Assembly: GCA_963803015.1 (NCBI GenBank)
Contig: CAWDKV010000011.1
Coordinates: 1-64,000, forward strand
DNA length: 64,000 bases
From: Berkiella sp963803015
GTDB lineage: Bacteria; Pseudomonadota; Gammaproteobacteria; Berkiellales; Berkiellaceae
Reading direction: 5' to 3'
Positions 17,253-24,575 of this stretch are shown here, piece after piece. Both the position numbers and the translations under genes were made by a program. The notes under the pieces were generated by a model. The model was not told where the DNA came from. It was given only the letters and a program-made list of their open reading frames with translations, and did no database searches. Position 1 is the first letter of the stretch; every line of letters begins with the position of its first letter.

Positions 17253-18479
17253 TTAAGACAAAGTCAAAAGTGGAACTTTGCTTAAATGTTCATCGATTGA
17301 TTTTTTAACATTCTTGTCAATATCAAGATCTTTTTCTCCATACCAAATTTCTTTGAAAAGAGCAATTGTTTGTGAAGCTGTATCAATCACAAGCTTCTCT
17401 GGCAAGTCGGCTTTTGCAGCAAAGCGCTTTAGTTGATCCTTGCTGAGTGTTTCAAAATTTTTTGAATCGACAAATTTAAGTGCTAGCGTTTCATCTTTGA
17501 TATAAGGTATGGTTGATAGAAAATCATAACTTGGTGCAAGTGAAGGTGTGTGACCATCTGGATAAATAAGGGACCAATTTTTTAAATGCATATCTCCATT
17601 ACCGATAAGTACATTAAAAATAAAACGACGAATAAATTCTATAATGCCTTCTTCGCCAGTCTCCAACCAAATCACCTTTGCTATATTACGGTAACTAGCG
17701 TTATTATATTTTTTATCTGGATAGACGCCTAAAATCTGAGCGAAATCCTCGATATGAATTGCCGAGTCATCTTCAGCACGATCGAATCGTTTAATGGCAA
17801 AGGCATATTTACCATTCTCCTCAATCTCTTTAGGTAAGCCGCCAATTTCATTTATGGGAACAAGTGCTATTTCTGGAACGTTAATGCCAACACGTTTTGC
17901 TAATTTCATCATCGCAAACTCATTTTCAGGCACACCTTTAAAGCGGAGATCCGGCAATTTTACAATCCATTTACCTCCTATACCGCCAGTGGGTATTGTA
18001 AGTCCGCGGCCCGCTTTTTTTACTGCCGAAAACTTAAGTTGTATGCCGGCAAGAGAGAATCGCAATATTGTTTTTTTGGATCTGTGCTCAGTTATTTCTT
18101 CATTATCGTTCACACCTTTTGGTAAATCCTTACTCTCTGCAGGCACTATTTTAATTGCGCCAGGAAGATCTTGACCCAGGATCCAAAGCAGATAAAATTC
18201 TCGTTCGGATTTAACACCTGCTCGTTTCGCCAGATAGTCTCGCATCATGCCTTCTGGTAACAAGTTGGAAAAAAATGCAGGTACGCGTGTTTGGGTGGGC
18301 TTTATATCGGTAATCAGTCCACCATACTTATCCTTAAAAGATAGGCTCAAGGTTGGGCGATTAACGTCATTAATATAGTCCTCATTAAAAACAAACAAGT
18401 TTCTATCGTTAGGAAGTTGTGTAAGTGTTCCAATTTCATGTTCATGCAAAAAGACTTTTAGGATCTCAAGCCTAGCCAT
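17253..18479 (-). CDS. hipA: HipA-family serine/threonine kinase toxin
   Basis: HipA toxins phosphorylate a translation target (GltX in E. coli) and cause growth arrest or persistence. The product (408 residues from this start) shows the N-terminal subdomain with FKDKYGGLITDIKPTQTRVPAFFSNLLPEG, the ATP-loop region AGIQLKFSAVK, the lysine-bearing FAIKRFDR, and the catalytic GNGDMHLKNWSL followed by PSLAPSYDFLST. The kinase residues look intact. ATG 18494 is possible, but GAGGAG lies inside that codon context and suits ATG 18482 or 18479. The start is within 5 nt of the hipB stop, typical of a coupled antitoxin-toxin operon. Confidence 0.92.
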   Translation of the reverse strand: MARLEILKVFLHEHEIGTLTQLPNDRNLFVFNEDYINDVNRPTLSLSFKDKYGGLITDIKPTQTRVPAFFSNLLPEGMMRDYLAKRAGVKSEREFYLLWILGQDLPGAIKIVPAESKDLPKGVNDNEEITEHRSKKTILRFSLAGIQLKFSAVKKAGRGLTIPTGGIGGKWIVKLPDLRFKGVPENEFAMMKLAKRVGINVPEIALVPINEIGGLPKEIEENGKYAFAIKRFDRAEDDSAIHIEDFAQILGVYPDKKYNNASYRNIAKVIWLETGEEGIIEFIRRFIFNVLIGNGDMHLKNWSLIYPDGHTPSLAPSYDFLSTIPYIKDETLALKFVDSKNFETLSKDQLKRFAAKADLPEKLVIDTASQTIALFKEIWYGEKDLDIDKNVKKSIDEHLSKVPLLTLS

Positions 18480-18483
18480 CATT

Positions 18484-18795
18484 TTACTCCTCATCTAAAC
18501 CGTAGGCCGGTTCAGTGCGTTCACTTTTGTCATTGGAGAGGGATGCGCTAATCAACCCTTTAACGGTTGTGATAAGAGGACGTGGTATAAGCATCACTTC
18601 GAGATCAAGGGCACGAGCAATCTCAATAAGACTTGATGTTTGTAGATCGATTCCAGCGTTTTCAATCTTGGAAAGATGGCTTTGAGGTATGCCAACTTTG
18701 TCTCCTAATTTTCTCTGGCTTAGGCCTTTTTGGACTCTTGCTTTGTGTAAAGTCTCAGCAATATGTTCTAATGAGTAATTCATTTGATATGCCAT
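18484..18795 (-). CDS. hipB: HipB-like XRE antitoxin/repressor
   Basis: The 103-residue protein has an N-terminal helix-turn-helix of the XRE class (LHKARVQKGLSQRKLGDKVGIPQSHLSKIENAGIDLQTSSLIEIARAL). A short tail follows that could contact HipA. It should neutralise HipA and autorepress the operon. Upstream are three 18-bp palindromes matching an expected dimer-binding site, one overlapping the -10 element. The start could be ATG 18795 or ATG 18783; neither has a good Shine-Dalgarno. Confidence 0.92.
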   Translation of the reverse strand: MAYQMNYSLEHIAETLHKARVQKGLSQRKLGDKVGIPQSHLSKIENAGIDLQTSSLIEIARALDLEVMLIPRPLITTVKGLISASLSNDKSERTEPAYGLDEE

Positions 18796-18816
18796 GACGT
18801 ATAAATTAAACGTAAT

Positions 18817-18901
18817 GATATAGTATAACGTATCAGTTCAGTTGTCAAATTCGATATGTTATAGTATATCGTTTTTGATATTTGATATATTATAACATAT
18901 C
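18817..18901 (-). promoter_or_regulatory. triple operator array of hipBA
   Basis: Three 18-bp near-palindromes lie at 18817-18834 (GATATAGTATAACGTATC), 18853-18870 (GATATGTTATAGTATATC) and 18884-18901 (GATATATTATAACATATC). They share the outline GATAY..TATA..RTATC, with centres 36 and 31 bp apart, close to three helical turns. This suits cooperative binding of HipB dimers on one DNA face. The array lies directly upstream of hipB and reaches the 3' side of the ABC permease gene. Confidence 0.8.
18820..18848 (-). promoter_or_regulatory. hipBA promoter
   Basis: On the minus strand a perfect TTGACA (18843-18848) is followed after 17 bp by TACTAT (18820-18825). The -10 lies inside the first HipB operator, so repressor binding would block RNA polymerase. 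Confidence 0.65.
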
Positions 18902-18909
18902 ATTAGGCC

Positions 18910-20352
18910 TTAAAGCTGGGGCTTGTCTATTTTAGGTATTGTCGCGTTGGTGGAAGAAGCCAGCACCGACATTCTTTGTGCGTTGAGCGTTTTTACGCGT
19001 TGCCAACAAAGCGCACCTATAAAAGCAATTTGGACTAAAACAGCAACAACAGCTAAGAGCGTATTCCCCCCCCAGCTTGGTAGCAACATCGGTAACCAGC
19101 TCGATAGGTGTAAGGCTTGTAATAACACCGGGATCAGCAAATAAAGCATAAACAAGTACACAGCGATTGTAGTCGAAACGTTTTGTCCAGGTTTGGTGAA
19201 ATGAAAATAATGGAATAATAAAATATCTCTTAGTAAAAATAAGACTGAGGTCAATACCAAGGTGGAGAGAGAAATTTCTTTTAATATGTCATTTTGTGGC
19301 TGGTCTGTGACAATTACGGCTATTGCGCCGATTAACACGCATAATAGCGAAATGCACCATTTTGGCATTTGCTGCAAGAGCTCATAACGATTTTTTTCCT
19401 GATAGCGTGCCTGCATTTTTATGTAAGTGACAATATCTAATGAATCCGTGAATAGGGCGAAATAAGTTAAGAGTATGGCAATAGAAAAAGCCGTTAAATA
19501 AGGTAAATGGAACATAACATACTTGAATATGCTCAGCCCTTGCGTATCCATTGAGGGAAAACTTTGCAAATCAATTTCGGTCAGCCCTGAGAAATAAATC
19601 ATGCAAAAAGCACTAAAAAGCCCCCAAACCCATGGCCATTGCGCATAGTGCAAAGCTTTACTAAAAACCCGTTGCAAACCAATAAGGCTCCAGGCAAGGA
19701 AGAGGACAAGCGAAGTAAAAGCGAAAACACCATGATTAATTTCCCAGCCATGCCAGGTAATTGTGTTCTGAGATAAGGGAAGAAATCTGAAGCTATAATG
19801 GGTCATTAATATACCAATCAGAGATCCTGCAACAAAATAACGAAAAGACTTTAAGTTTTTTTCATGGCTGAGTTGATCAATAGATTGCATACTCAACAGC
19901 AACGCTAAAGATTGACTAAAAAGGCCACCGAGGATTAATAAGGCTAATTCCTGAGTAAGCGGGAGATGATTGGAAGGAATATTGAGACGATCCAATGCAT
20001 TGAGCGTCAAAAAAGCATAAACCGCAAAACTGATAAAAGCGCCATACCAGCTAAATAAGGTACTTCCTAGGAGTTTCCCCCATGTCATAGACCAGGGTGA
20101 AAGGGCAGTTTGCCTTTGAAAATCCCATGTTCTATTGTTGATTTCTGTTGTGACGGCTTCAGAGGCGTTTTTAGTTCCCCATAAAAAGATGAAAAAGCAA
20201 GTAAGGTCAAAGGCTAGTTCTGCACTTTGTCTTTCACTAAAGAGAAGTTGAAAGACATAACACAGAAGACCAATAATCAGCGCCGTTAGAAAAAGGCGAT
20301 GTAAAGAGAAATCTAGCCAGAAATAGCGTTTAAGCTCAGGATTGATTATCAC
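18910..20352 (-). CDS. ABC-2 type transporter permease
   Basis: The 480-residue hydrophobic protein has roughly ten to twelve predicted membrane segments. Its N-terminal region (RYFWLDFSLHRLFLTALI, then TTEINNRTWDFQRQTALSPWSMTWGKLLG) resembles ABC-2 permeases that sense the membrane interface before the first helices. It overlaps the ATPase gene by 17 nt and is read after it, so the two form one transporter. The start is GTG, with AAGAAGGA about 9 nt upstream. The substrate is unknown; exporters of this class move lipids, drugs or small peptides. Confidence 0.82.
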   Translation of the reverse strand: MIINPELKRYFWLDFSLHRLFLTALIIGLLCYVFQLLFSERQSAELAFDLTCFFIFLWGTKNASEAVTTEINNRTWDFQRQTALSPWSMTWGKLLGSTLFSWYGAFISFAVYAFLTLNALDRLNIPSNHLPLTQELALLILGGLFSQSLALLLSMQSIDQLSHEKNLKSFRYFVAGSLIGILMTHYSFRFLPLSQNTITWHGWEINHGVFAFTSLVLFLAWSLIGLQRVFSKALHYAQWPWVWGLFSAFCMIYFSGLTEIDLQSFPSMDTQGLSIFKYVMFHLPYLTAFSIAILLTYFALFTDSLDIVTYIKMQARYQEKNRYELLQQMPKWCISLLCVLIGAIAVIVTDQPQNDILKEISLSTLVLTSVLFLLRDILLFHYFHFTKPGQNVSTTIAVYLFMLYLLIPVLLQALHLSSWLPMLLPSWGGNTLLAVVAVLVQIAFIGALCWQRVKTLNAQRMSVLASSTNATIPKIDKPQL

Positions 20353-21280
20353 TTGAGGGATCCTTCTTTATATTGCTTCTGGTAATGTCTAAATAGACTT
20401 CTTGTAAACGTTGTTTTTGCACTTGTATGCTATAAACAGGAACATTTCTGGTGATTAACTCTTTGAGCAAGGTATGTTGTGCATTGGCATCTCCTTGGAA
20501 GAGTACGATCACTTTATTGTCCTGCACTTCTTTCAGGGTTAAATTCGCTATCGTTTCAATTTGAGATAAGTAGGGAGAGGGATTTTCGGTTAATTCAAGG
20601 ATAAGTGTGACTTGATCCTCTTTGGTTGCGGACATTTGAATAGGGGTATGCCGAATAACTTTGCCTTGTTCCATCACAAGCATATGGGTCGAATAATCTT
20701 CTAATTCCGCCAAAATATGAGAAGAGACAATCAGTGTCATTCCTTCTTTTTGTAAGCTAAGCAACAGTTTAGATAAATTGTAACGTGCTGCAGGATCTAG
20801 TCCTGCTGCGGGTTCATCTAGAAATAAAAACTGGGGCTGATGTAAGATCGTTTGCGCAATAGCCAGCCTTTGCCGTAGCCCGCGTGATAGTTTGCCAGCT
20901 TGAACATCACGATACTCAGTGAGTTCAAGGCGTTTGACAGCGCTTTCCACAACCGCATCAATATCTGGACAGCGATGACTTGCAGCAAAAAATTGTAAAT
21001 GTTGCTTTACCGTTAACTCATCATATAGACCGTAGAAATCTGAAAGGTAGCTGCACAATTCGTGAATTTTTCTGGGCTTGCTCTCAGTATTGAACCCCGC
21101 AATATTAATTTTGCCAAATGTAGGCGTCTGTAAAGCGGCTAAACAGCGCAATAATGTCGTTTTTCCGGCGCCATTGGGACCAACTAACGCAGTGATAGTG
21201 TGCGGTTCTATCTGAAATGAAACGCCTTCAAGCGCTCTTTTACTGGGGTAGTCAAAACAGAGATTTTCGACAGATATCAT
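20336..21280 (-). CDS. ABC transporter ATP-binding protein
   Basis: The nucleotide-binding subunit has 314 residues from ATG 21280 (MISVENLCFDYPSKRAL). An upstream TTG at 21325 extends the frame but adds no domain sequence. Walker A is GPNGAGKTT, the Q-loop region precedes YLSDFYGLYDELTV, the signature is KLSRGLRQRLAIAQ (SRG in place of SGG, as in CcmA/NatA-type ATPases), Walker B is FLFLDEPAAGLD and the switch histidine is in IVSSHIL. The C-terminal 90 residues form an accessory domain. It powers the overlapping ABC-2 permease. Confidence 0.93.
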   Translation of the reverse strand: MISVENLCFDYPSKRALEGVSFQIEPHTITALVGPNGAGKTTLLRCLAALQTPTFGKINIAGFNTESKPRKIHELCSYLSDFYGLYDELTVKQHLQFFAASHRCPDIDAVVESAVKRLELTEYRDVQAGKLSRGLRQRLAIAQTILHQPQFLFLDEPAAGLDPAARYNLSKLLLSLQKEGMTLIVSSHILAELEDYSTHMLVMEQGKVIRHTPIQMSATKEDQVTLILELTENPSPYLSQIETIANLTLKEVQDNKVIVLFQGDANAQHTLLKELITRNVPVYSIQVQKQRLQEVYLDITRSNIKKDPSSDNQS

Positions 21281-21389
21281 GTAGATGTTTCTCGTATAAA
21301 AGTTAAAACGTGAAAATGCGAGCAAATGCTGTTATATATATAATAAACCAGGGAGAGAAAAATAACAGGGAAATGCTGGGGAGAGTTAA

Positions 21390-22388
21390 ATGGCTAATCC
21401 AAATGAAATTCAAGAGACAAGTTTTAACAATATATTAGGGTGGGCTAAGTTGTTTGCCAATGTTTCACAAGACGTGGGACAAGCATTCATCGGATTTTTG
21501 CCTAATGGCCTTGGCCTCACTTATGAATACATATTTAAAGGTTTCCCTTTACTGGGACGTTTTTTTTCTCTGCCGCTCGTAGAAAAAAGTATAAAACTTT
21601 GTACGGGGATTACTATCCTACAAGGTGTTGCTGCAGATGTGGCTTATTATCTGTTTAGGCCCATTGGATTTTTGTTAGGTGGTTTGCTTGGGTGCAGTGC
21701 TCTTTTAAAGCAAAAACAACCGCCTGCTTACAAGGGCGCCGTGAGCAAGCTTTTTTATCGACTCTCTGGGCAAACGGTTATTGGTGCCATCATGGGGCTT
21801 TTAGTCTTGGTGATTGGAGATAAAATATTTCACCAAGCCGCATTTTCTTGCTCGTGGGCGCATTTGGCTCTCGCCGCTCTTATCGGTGCGGCACTCGGTT
21901 TAACTGGCAAAGCGTTAGTGATAGCTTCCGTAACTGCAGTGAACAATGCGAATTTAGCTGCTGTCAGAAGAAATGTGCATCGTGCGAAAACACTCAATGA
22001 AAAATTAAAAAAAGCAGCCAGACAAAAAGCCAAAAGCCAAGTGTTGCGTGAAGCACAAGATATCATTCAGCAAATGAATGGCTCAGAGTCGCAGTTAAAT
22101 TTAGAATCTTTTTTAGAAGAAGAATATGAATCATTTTCTGCAAATGTTTACAAGAAAGTCGACAGGCATTTCGACTATTTAACAGATAGAGCTTGCCATG
22201 GCGACGTCAAAGCATTAAAACGTTTGCAAGAACTCATCCCGACCAAACCTGCACAGCCTGGCGAAGAAAAAAATGCTTTTGAAGTGATGTTGGAGCGGAT
22301 TTTTAATGACAGGCTGCTTTTCCAACTCAAAGATGATATCGATACTTGTTATGACCGCTGGTATTACCGCTTCTTACAAAAAGCTTAA
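21390..22388 (+). CDS. unknown membrane protein with charged C-terminal domain
   Basis: I recognise no family for this 332-residue protein. GGGGAGA lies 5 nt before the ATG. The N-terminal ~190 residues hold about four hydrophobic segments (near 75-105, 125-145, 155-180). Residues 185-330 are helical, basic then acidic (AKTLNEKLKKAARQKAKSQ, then acidic ESFLEEEYESF), ending in a Tyr/Trp-rich CYDRWYYRFLQKA. The layout of N-terminal membrane hairpins followed by a soluble helical domain resembles membrane-inserted effectors or organelle-targeted proteins, which is inference. The stop codon lies inside the left 12-bp direct repeat of the DUF559 insertion unit, so the insertion left the gene intact. 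Confidence 0.75.
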   Translation: MANPNEIQETSFNNILGWAKLFANVSQDVGQAFIGFLPNGLGLTYEYIFKGFPLLGRFFSLPLVEKSIKLCTGITILQGVAADVAYYLFRPIGFLLGGLLGCSALLKQKQPPAYKGAVSKLFYRLSGQTVIGAIMGLLVLVIGDKIFHQAAFSCSWAHLALAALIGAALGLTGKALVIASVTAVNNANLAAVRRNVHRAKTLNEKLKKAARQKAKSQVLREAQDIIQQMNGSESQLNLESFLEEEYESFSANVYKKVDRHFDYLTDRACHGDVKALKRLQELIPTKPAQPGEEKNAFEVMLERIFNDRLLFQLKDDIDTCYDRWYYRFLQKA

Positions 22389-22394
22389 ATACTC
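22383..22394. repeat. left direct repeat (putative target-site duplication)
   Basis: GCTTAAATACTC, covering the last Ala codon and stop of the upstream gene, recurs exactly at 23019-23030 on the far side of the insertion unit. A 12-bp exact duplication at both ends of an inverted-repeat-bounded segment is the pattern left by transposition. Confidence 0.65.
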
Positions 22395-22481
22395 AGTGTA
22401 AACGCACTAGTTTTTTACGAAGCATGTGAGAGAAAGATTACTAATATTAAAAAATATCAGAGAAAGATCAAGTTATTACGT

Positions 22482-22537
22482 GGCACTTTCCGGATCCCCT
22501 CTACCGCTTGCGGGAGAGGGTTAGGGTGAGGGTCTTA
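22482..22537 (+). repeat. 56-bp inverted repeat, left arm (REP-like hairpin)
   Basis: Identical over 56 bp to the reverse complement of 22871-22926. It contains its own hairpin (CCCTCTACCGC, TT, GCGGGAGAGGG, one mismatch) followed by TTAGGGTGAGGG. The last codons and stop of the DUF559 gene are encoded within it. Confidence 0.85.
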
Positions 22538-22865
22538 ATGATTGCAAGATCAAATCTAAAACAGCATTAATGTTATTTAGCACTTCATGATTCCAAAATC
22601 TTAGAACTTTGTAACCGTTGAGCTCTAGAAAATGGGTGCGCTCCTCATCATAAAGAACGTTCTCAGTATGATGGCCACCATCGAGTTCAATAATCAAATT
22701 TTTTTCGCGACAGATAAAATCAACAATATAGGGTTCGACAACATACTGTCGACTAAATTTGAATCCATGTAGCCGCCTATTTCTTAAAAAATACCACATC
22801 CGATTTTCAGCATCGGTGGAATTTCTTCTAAGTTCACGTGCTCGGTCATTAAGTGAGATTTTCAT
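22521..22865 (-). CDS. DUF559 (Vsr-like endonuclease fold) protein
   Basis: The 114-residue product matches DUF559: ARELRRNSTDAENRMWYFLRNRRL, then GFKFSRQYVVEPYIVDFICREKNLIIELDGGHH with the D...E.DG.xH residues of the restriction-endonuclease/Vsr fold, then an LELNGYKVLRFWNHEVL end. Family members are predicted nucleases of unproven role and are common in scattered single copies. The gene sits exactly between two perfect 56-bp inverted repeats, and the left one encodes its C-terminal LRPSP. A GAGGG in the right arm may serve as its ribosome-binding site. Confidence 0.85.
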   Translation of the reverse strand: MKISLNDRARELRRNSTDAENRMWYFLRNRRLHGFKFSRQYVVEPYIVDFICREKNLIIELDGGHHTENVLYDEERTHFLELNGYKVLRFWNHEVLNNINAVLDLILQSLRPSP

Positions 22866-22870
22866 GCTTT

Positions 22871-22926
22871 TAAGACCCTCACCCTAACCCTCTCCCGCAA
22901 GCGGTAGAGGGGATCCGGAAAGTGCC
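22871..22926 (-). repeat. 56-bp inverted repeat, right arm
   Basis: Perfect inverse copy of 22482-22537, ending a few bases before the DUF559 start codon. Two hairpin-bearing repeats facing each other around a nuclease gene recall the REP-RAYT arrangement, though the nuclease family differs. Confidence 0.85.
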
Positions 22927-23018
22927 AAACCCTCGATTTTGCGCAAAAATGCATTGTACATGGAAGCATCCTGTAAGCAGAAGATCACATAGATTTGGGA
23001 AACCTAGTGCGTTTGCAC

Positions 23019-23030
23019 TGCTTAAATACT
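23019..23030. repeat. right direct repeat (putative target-site duplication)
   Basis: Exact second copy of GCTTAAATACTC. Joining the left copy to the sequence after this one restores a continuous 3' region for the upstream membrane-protein gene. Confidence 0.65.
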
Positions 23031-23048
23031 CTTTTCAGCCTTGATAAG

Positions 23049-23105
23049 TGGCACTTTCCTTCTCCCGCTTCGCGGGAGAGGGTGCCCGAAGGGCGGGTGA
23101 GGGCT
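23049..23105 (+). repeat. solitary variant of the REP-like hairpin repeat
   Basis: It shares GTGGCACTTTCC, the GCGGGAGAGGG hairpin (TCTCCCGC, TTC, GCGGGAGA, perfect) and GGGTGAGGG with the 56-bp arms, plus a second small hairpin GCCCGAAGGGC. It lies outside the direct repeats, so it is an independent intergenic copy. Confidence 0.75.
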
Positions 23106-23214
23106 GCATTGTCCCCTTAAGTTAGTGAAATTTATTTTCTGCTGGCTGGCCTTGTCAACGCAAATTAAAGCCATTATTCTTGCTCTGTCTCATAATATTT
23201 AAGGGAGTGAGATC

Positions 23215-23790
23215 ATGATTCAATATGATGGATTAGGACATATCAATATTATTGTCGACGATATAGCCTTTGCTAGTGATTATTATGTCGATATCTTACA
23301 AGCAAAAAAAGTTCAGCGTTTTCCTCATTTTAAAAATATTGGTTTTGCAAAATCTGCAGGCTTTTTAGAAAAACCAGAAGAAGTCGATGTTTGTATTGAA
23401 TTTTTACTTATTCCAGGCGCGAATGTATTTTTGGAATTGATGTGTTATCACCAACCTAAAGGCGCAAATAAAGTTAACTATTTTAAGACCAATGATTTAG
23501 GTGGTCCTAGACACATTTGTTTAAGAGTCAAAAATATCGATGAAGCTTTTGCCCATATTAAATCCAAAGATGGGGTGCGCTTAATTCACGACTCACCTGA
23601 GTATCAACCTTTTAAGATAGATCATATCCAACCAGAAGATTTTATGTTTTTTGATGAAAAGAGCGAGAAAGACATCAACGAAAAGCAAAAAGTTTGTCAC
23701 ACTATTGGAAATATAAGATATTTTTACTTCCTTGATCGCTATGGTGTGCAATGGGAATTTGAGCAGGGTCATGTGGATATCGGTAAATAG
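23215..23790 (+). CDS. VOC/glyoxalase-superfamily protein
   Basis: The 191-residue product has paired beta-alpha-beta modules of the vicinal-oxygen-chelate fold: GLGHINIIVDDIAFASDYYVDIL at the start, a middle FLELMCYHQ strand, GGPRHICLRVKNIDEAFAHI, and a final FYFLDRYGVQWEFEQGH. Likely metal ligands are His at the first strand, Glu in the FLEL strand, His in GPRHI and Glu in WEFE. Dioxygenases, epimerases and lyases share this fold; the reaction is not deducible. A GGGAG ribosome-binding site precedes the ATG. It lies 12 nt upstream of mtnN and is probably co-transcribed with it. Confidence 0.85.
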   Translation: MIQYDGLGHINIIVDDIAFASDYYVDILQAKKVQRFPHFKNIGFAKSAGFLEKPEEVDVCIEFLLIPGANVFLELMCYHQPKGANKVNYFKTNDLGGPRHICLRVKNIDEAFAHIKSKDGVRLIHDSPEYQPFKIDHIQPEDFMFFDEKSEKDINEKQKVCHTIGNIRYFYFLDRYGVQWEFEQGHVDIGK

Positions 23791-23802
23791 GAGTTCTCCA
23801 TA

Positions 23803-24558
23803 ATGACAGTTGGTATTATTGGAGCAATGGCGCAAGAAGTGGACGCTATCGTTTCCTTACTCGATTCTGCAACAACATTTCAAATGGGGAGCAGAGTTTT
23901 TACCACAGGTAAATTCGGTAATCAAGAAATTGTTGTTGTTTTTTCCAGATGGGGGAAGGTTGCCTCTGCTTCAACGGCCACCTTATTAATTAATCAATTT
24001 CAGGCAAAACAAATTATATTCACGGGTTTAGCCGGGGCGGTCGATCATCAGCTCAATGTCGGTGACATTGTAGTAGGGGATAAATGTATTCAACATGATC
24101 TCGATGGTAGGCCGTTTTTTTCAAAGTTTGAAATACCCTTGACCAGCAAAACCTATCTTCATTCTTCAGTGAAATTAGTACAAGTCGCATTCAATGCCGT
24201 CAAGAAGTTTTTGACTGAAGATTTCACAACAGATGTGTCAGAGCAGATCAGACATAAATTTGAGATTAAACAGCCTACTGTTCAAATTGGAACGGTTGCA
24301 AGTGGCGATCAATTTATTTCTTGCAATAATAAGTTAAATGAACTCAGAGATGAAATTGATAATATTCTTGCCGTAGAAATGGAAGGGGCGGCAGTCTCTC
24401 AAGTTTGTTCGGAGTTTGATATCCCTTTTGTTGTGATTCGAACCATTTCTGATAAAGCCAATGCGGCAGCGCCCATTGATTTTAATGCCTTTTTGTCCGA
24501 AGTGACGCCTTATTATGCAAAAGGGGTGATGCGACATGTTCTCAGGAATTTAGCCTAA
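23803..24558 (+). CDS. mtnN: 5'-methylthioadenosine/S-adenosylhomocysteine nucleosidase family protein
   Basis: The enzyme cleaves adenine from MTA and SAH for methionine salvage and autoinducer metabolism. The start MTVGIIGAMAQEVDAIVSLL is the family N-terminus, with the catalytic Glu in MAQE. IIFTGLAGAVDHQLNVGDIVVGD, VASGDQFI, the substrate-contact VEMEGAAVSQVC and FVVIRTISDKAN follow, with the catalytic Asp in the last. At 251 residues it is about 20 longer than E. coli MtnN, with an insertion around residues 125-150. TAGGAG lies about 9 nt upstream. Confidence 0.92.
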   Translation: MTVGIIGAMAQEVDAIVSLLDSATTFQMGSRVFTTGKFGNQEIVVVFSRWGKVASASTATLLINQFQAKQIIFTGLAGAVDHQLNVGDIVVGDKCIQHDLDGRPFFSKFEIPLTSKTYLHSSVKLVQVAFNAVKKFLTEDFTTDVSEQIRHKFEIKQPTVQIGTVASGDQFISCNNKLNELRDEIDNILAVEMEGAAVSQVCSEFDIPFVVIRTISDKANAAAPIDFNAFLSEVTPYYAKGVMRHVLRNLA

Positions 24559-24575
24559 ATTGTGGGGAGTTAGTT

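Larger units (their letters stand above)
22395..23018. mobile_element. 624-bp insertion unit carrying a DUF559 gene
   Basis: The segment starts AGTGTAAACGCACTAG and ends CTAGTGCGTTTGCACT, which are inverse complements with one mismatch in 16. It is bounded by the exact 12-bp direct repeat GCTTAAATACTC. Inside, two perfect 56-bp inverted repeats (22482-22537 and 22871-22926) flank a single gene encoding a DUF559 endonuclease-like protein. No known transposase is present, so the unit is either mobilised in trans or depends on the DUF559 protein itself. Confidence 0.65.

Noticed and set aside
22395..22410. 16-bp terminal repeat read as a small independent hairpin, not a transposon end
   Set aside because: AGTG..CACT can fold on itself, but the exact 12-bp direct repeats just outside both copies favour insertion-element ends. 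The alternative is kept as a refuting condition.
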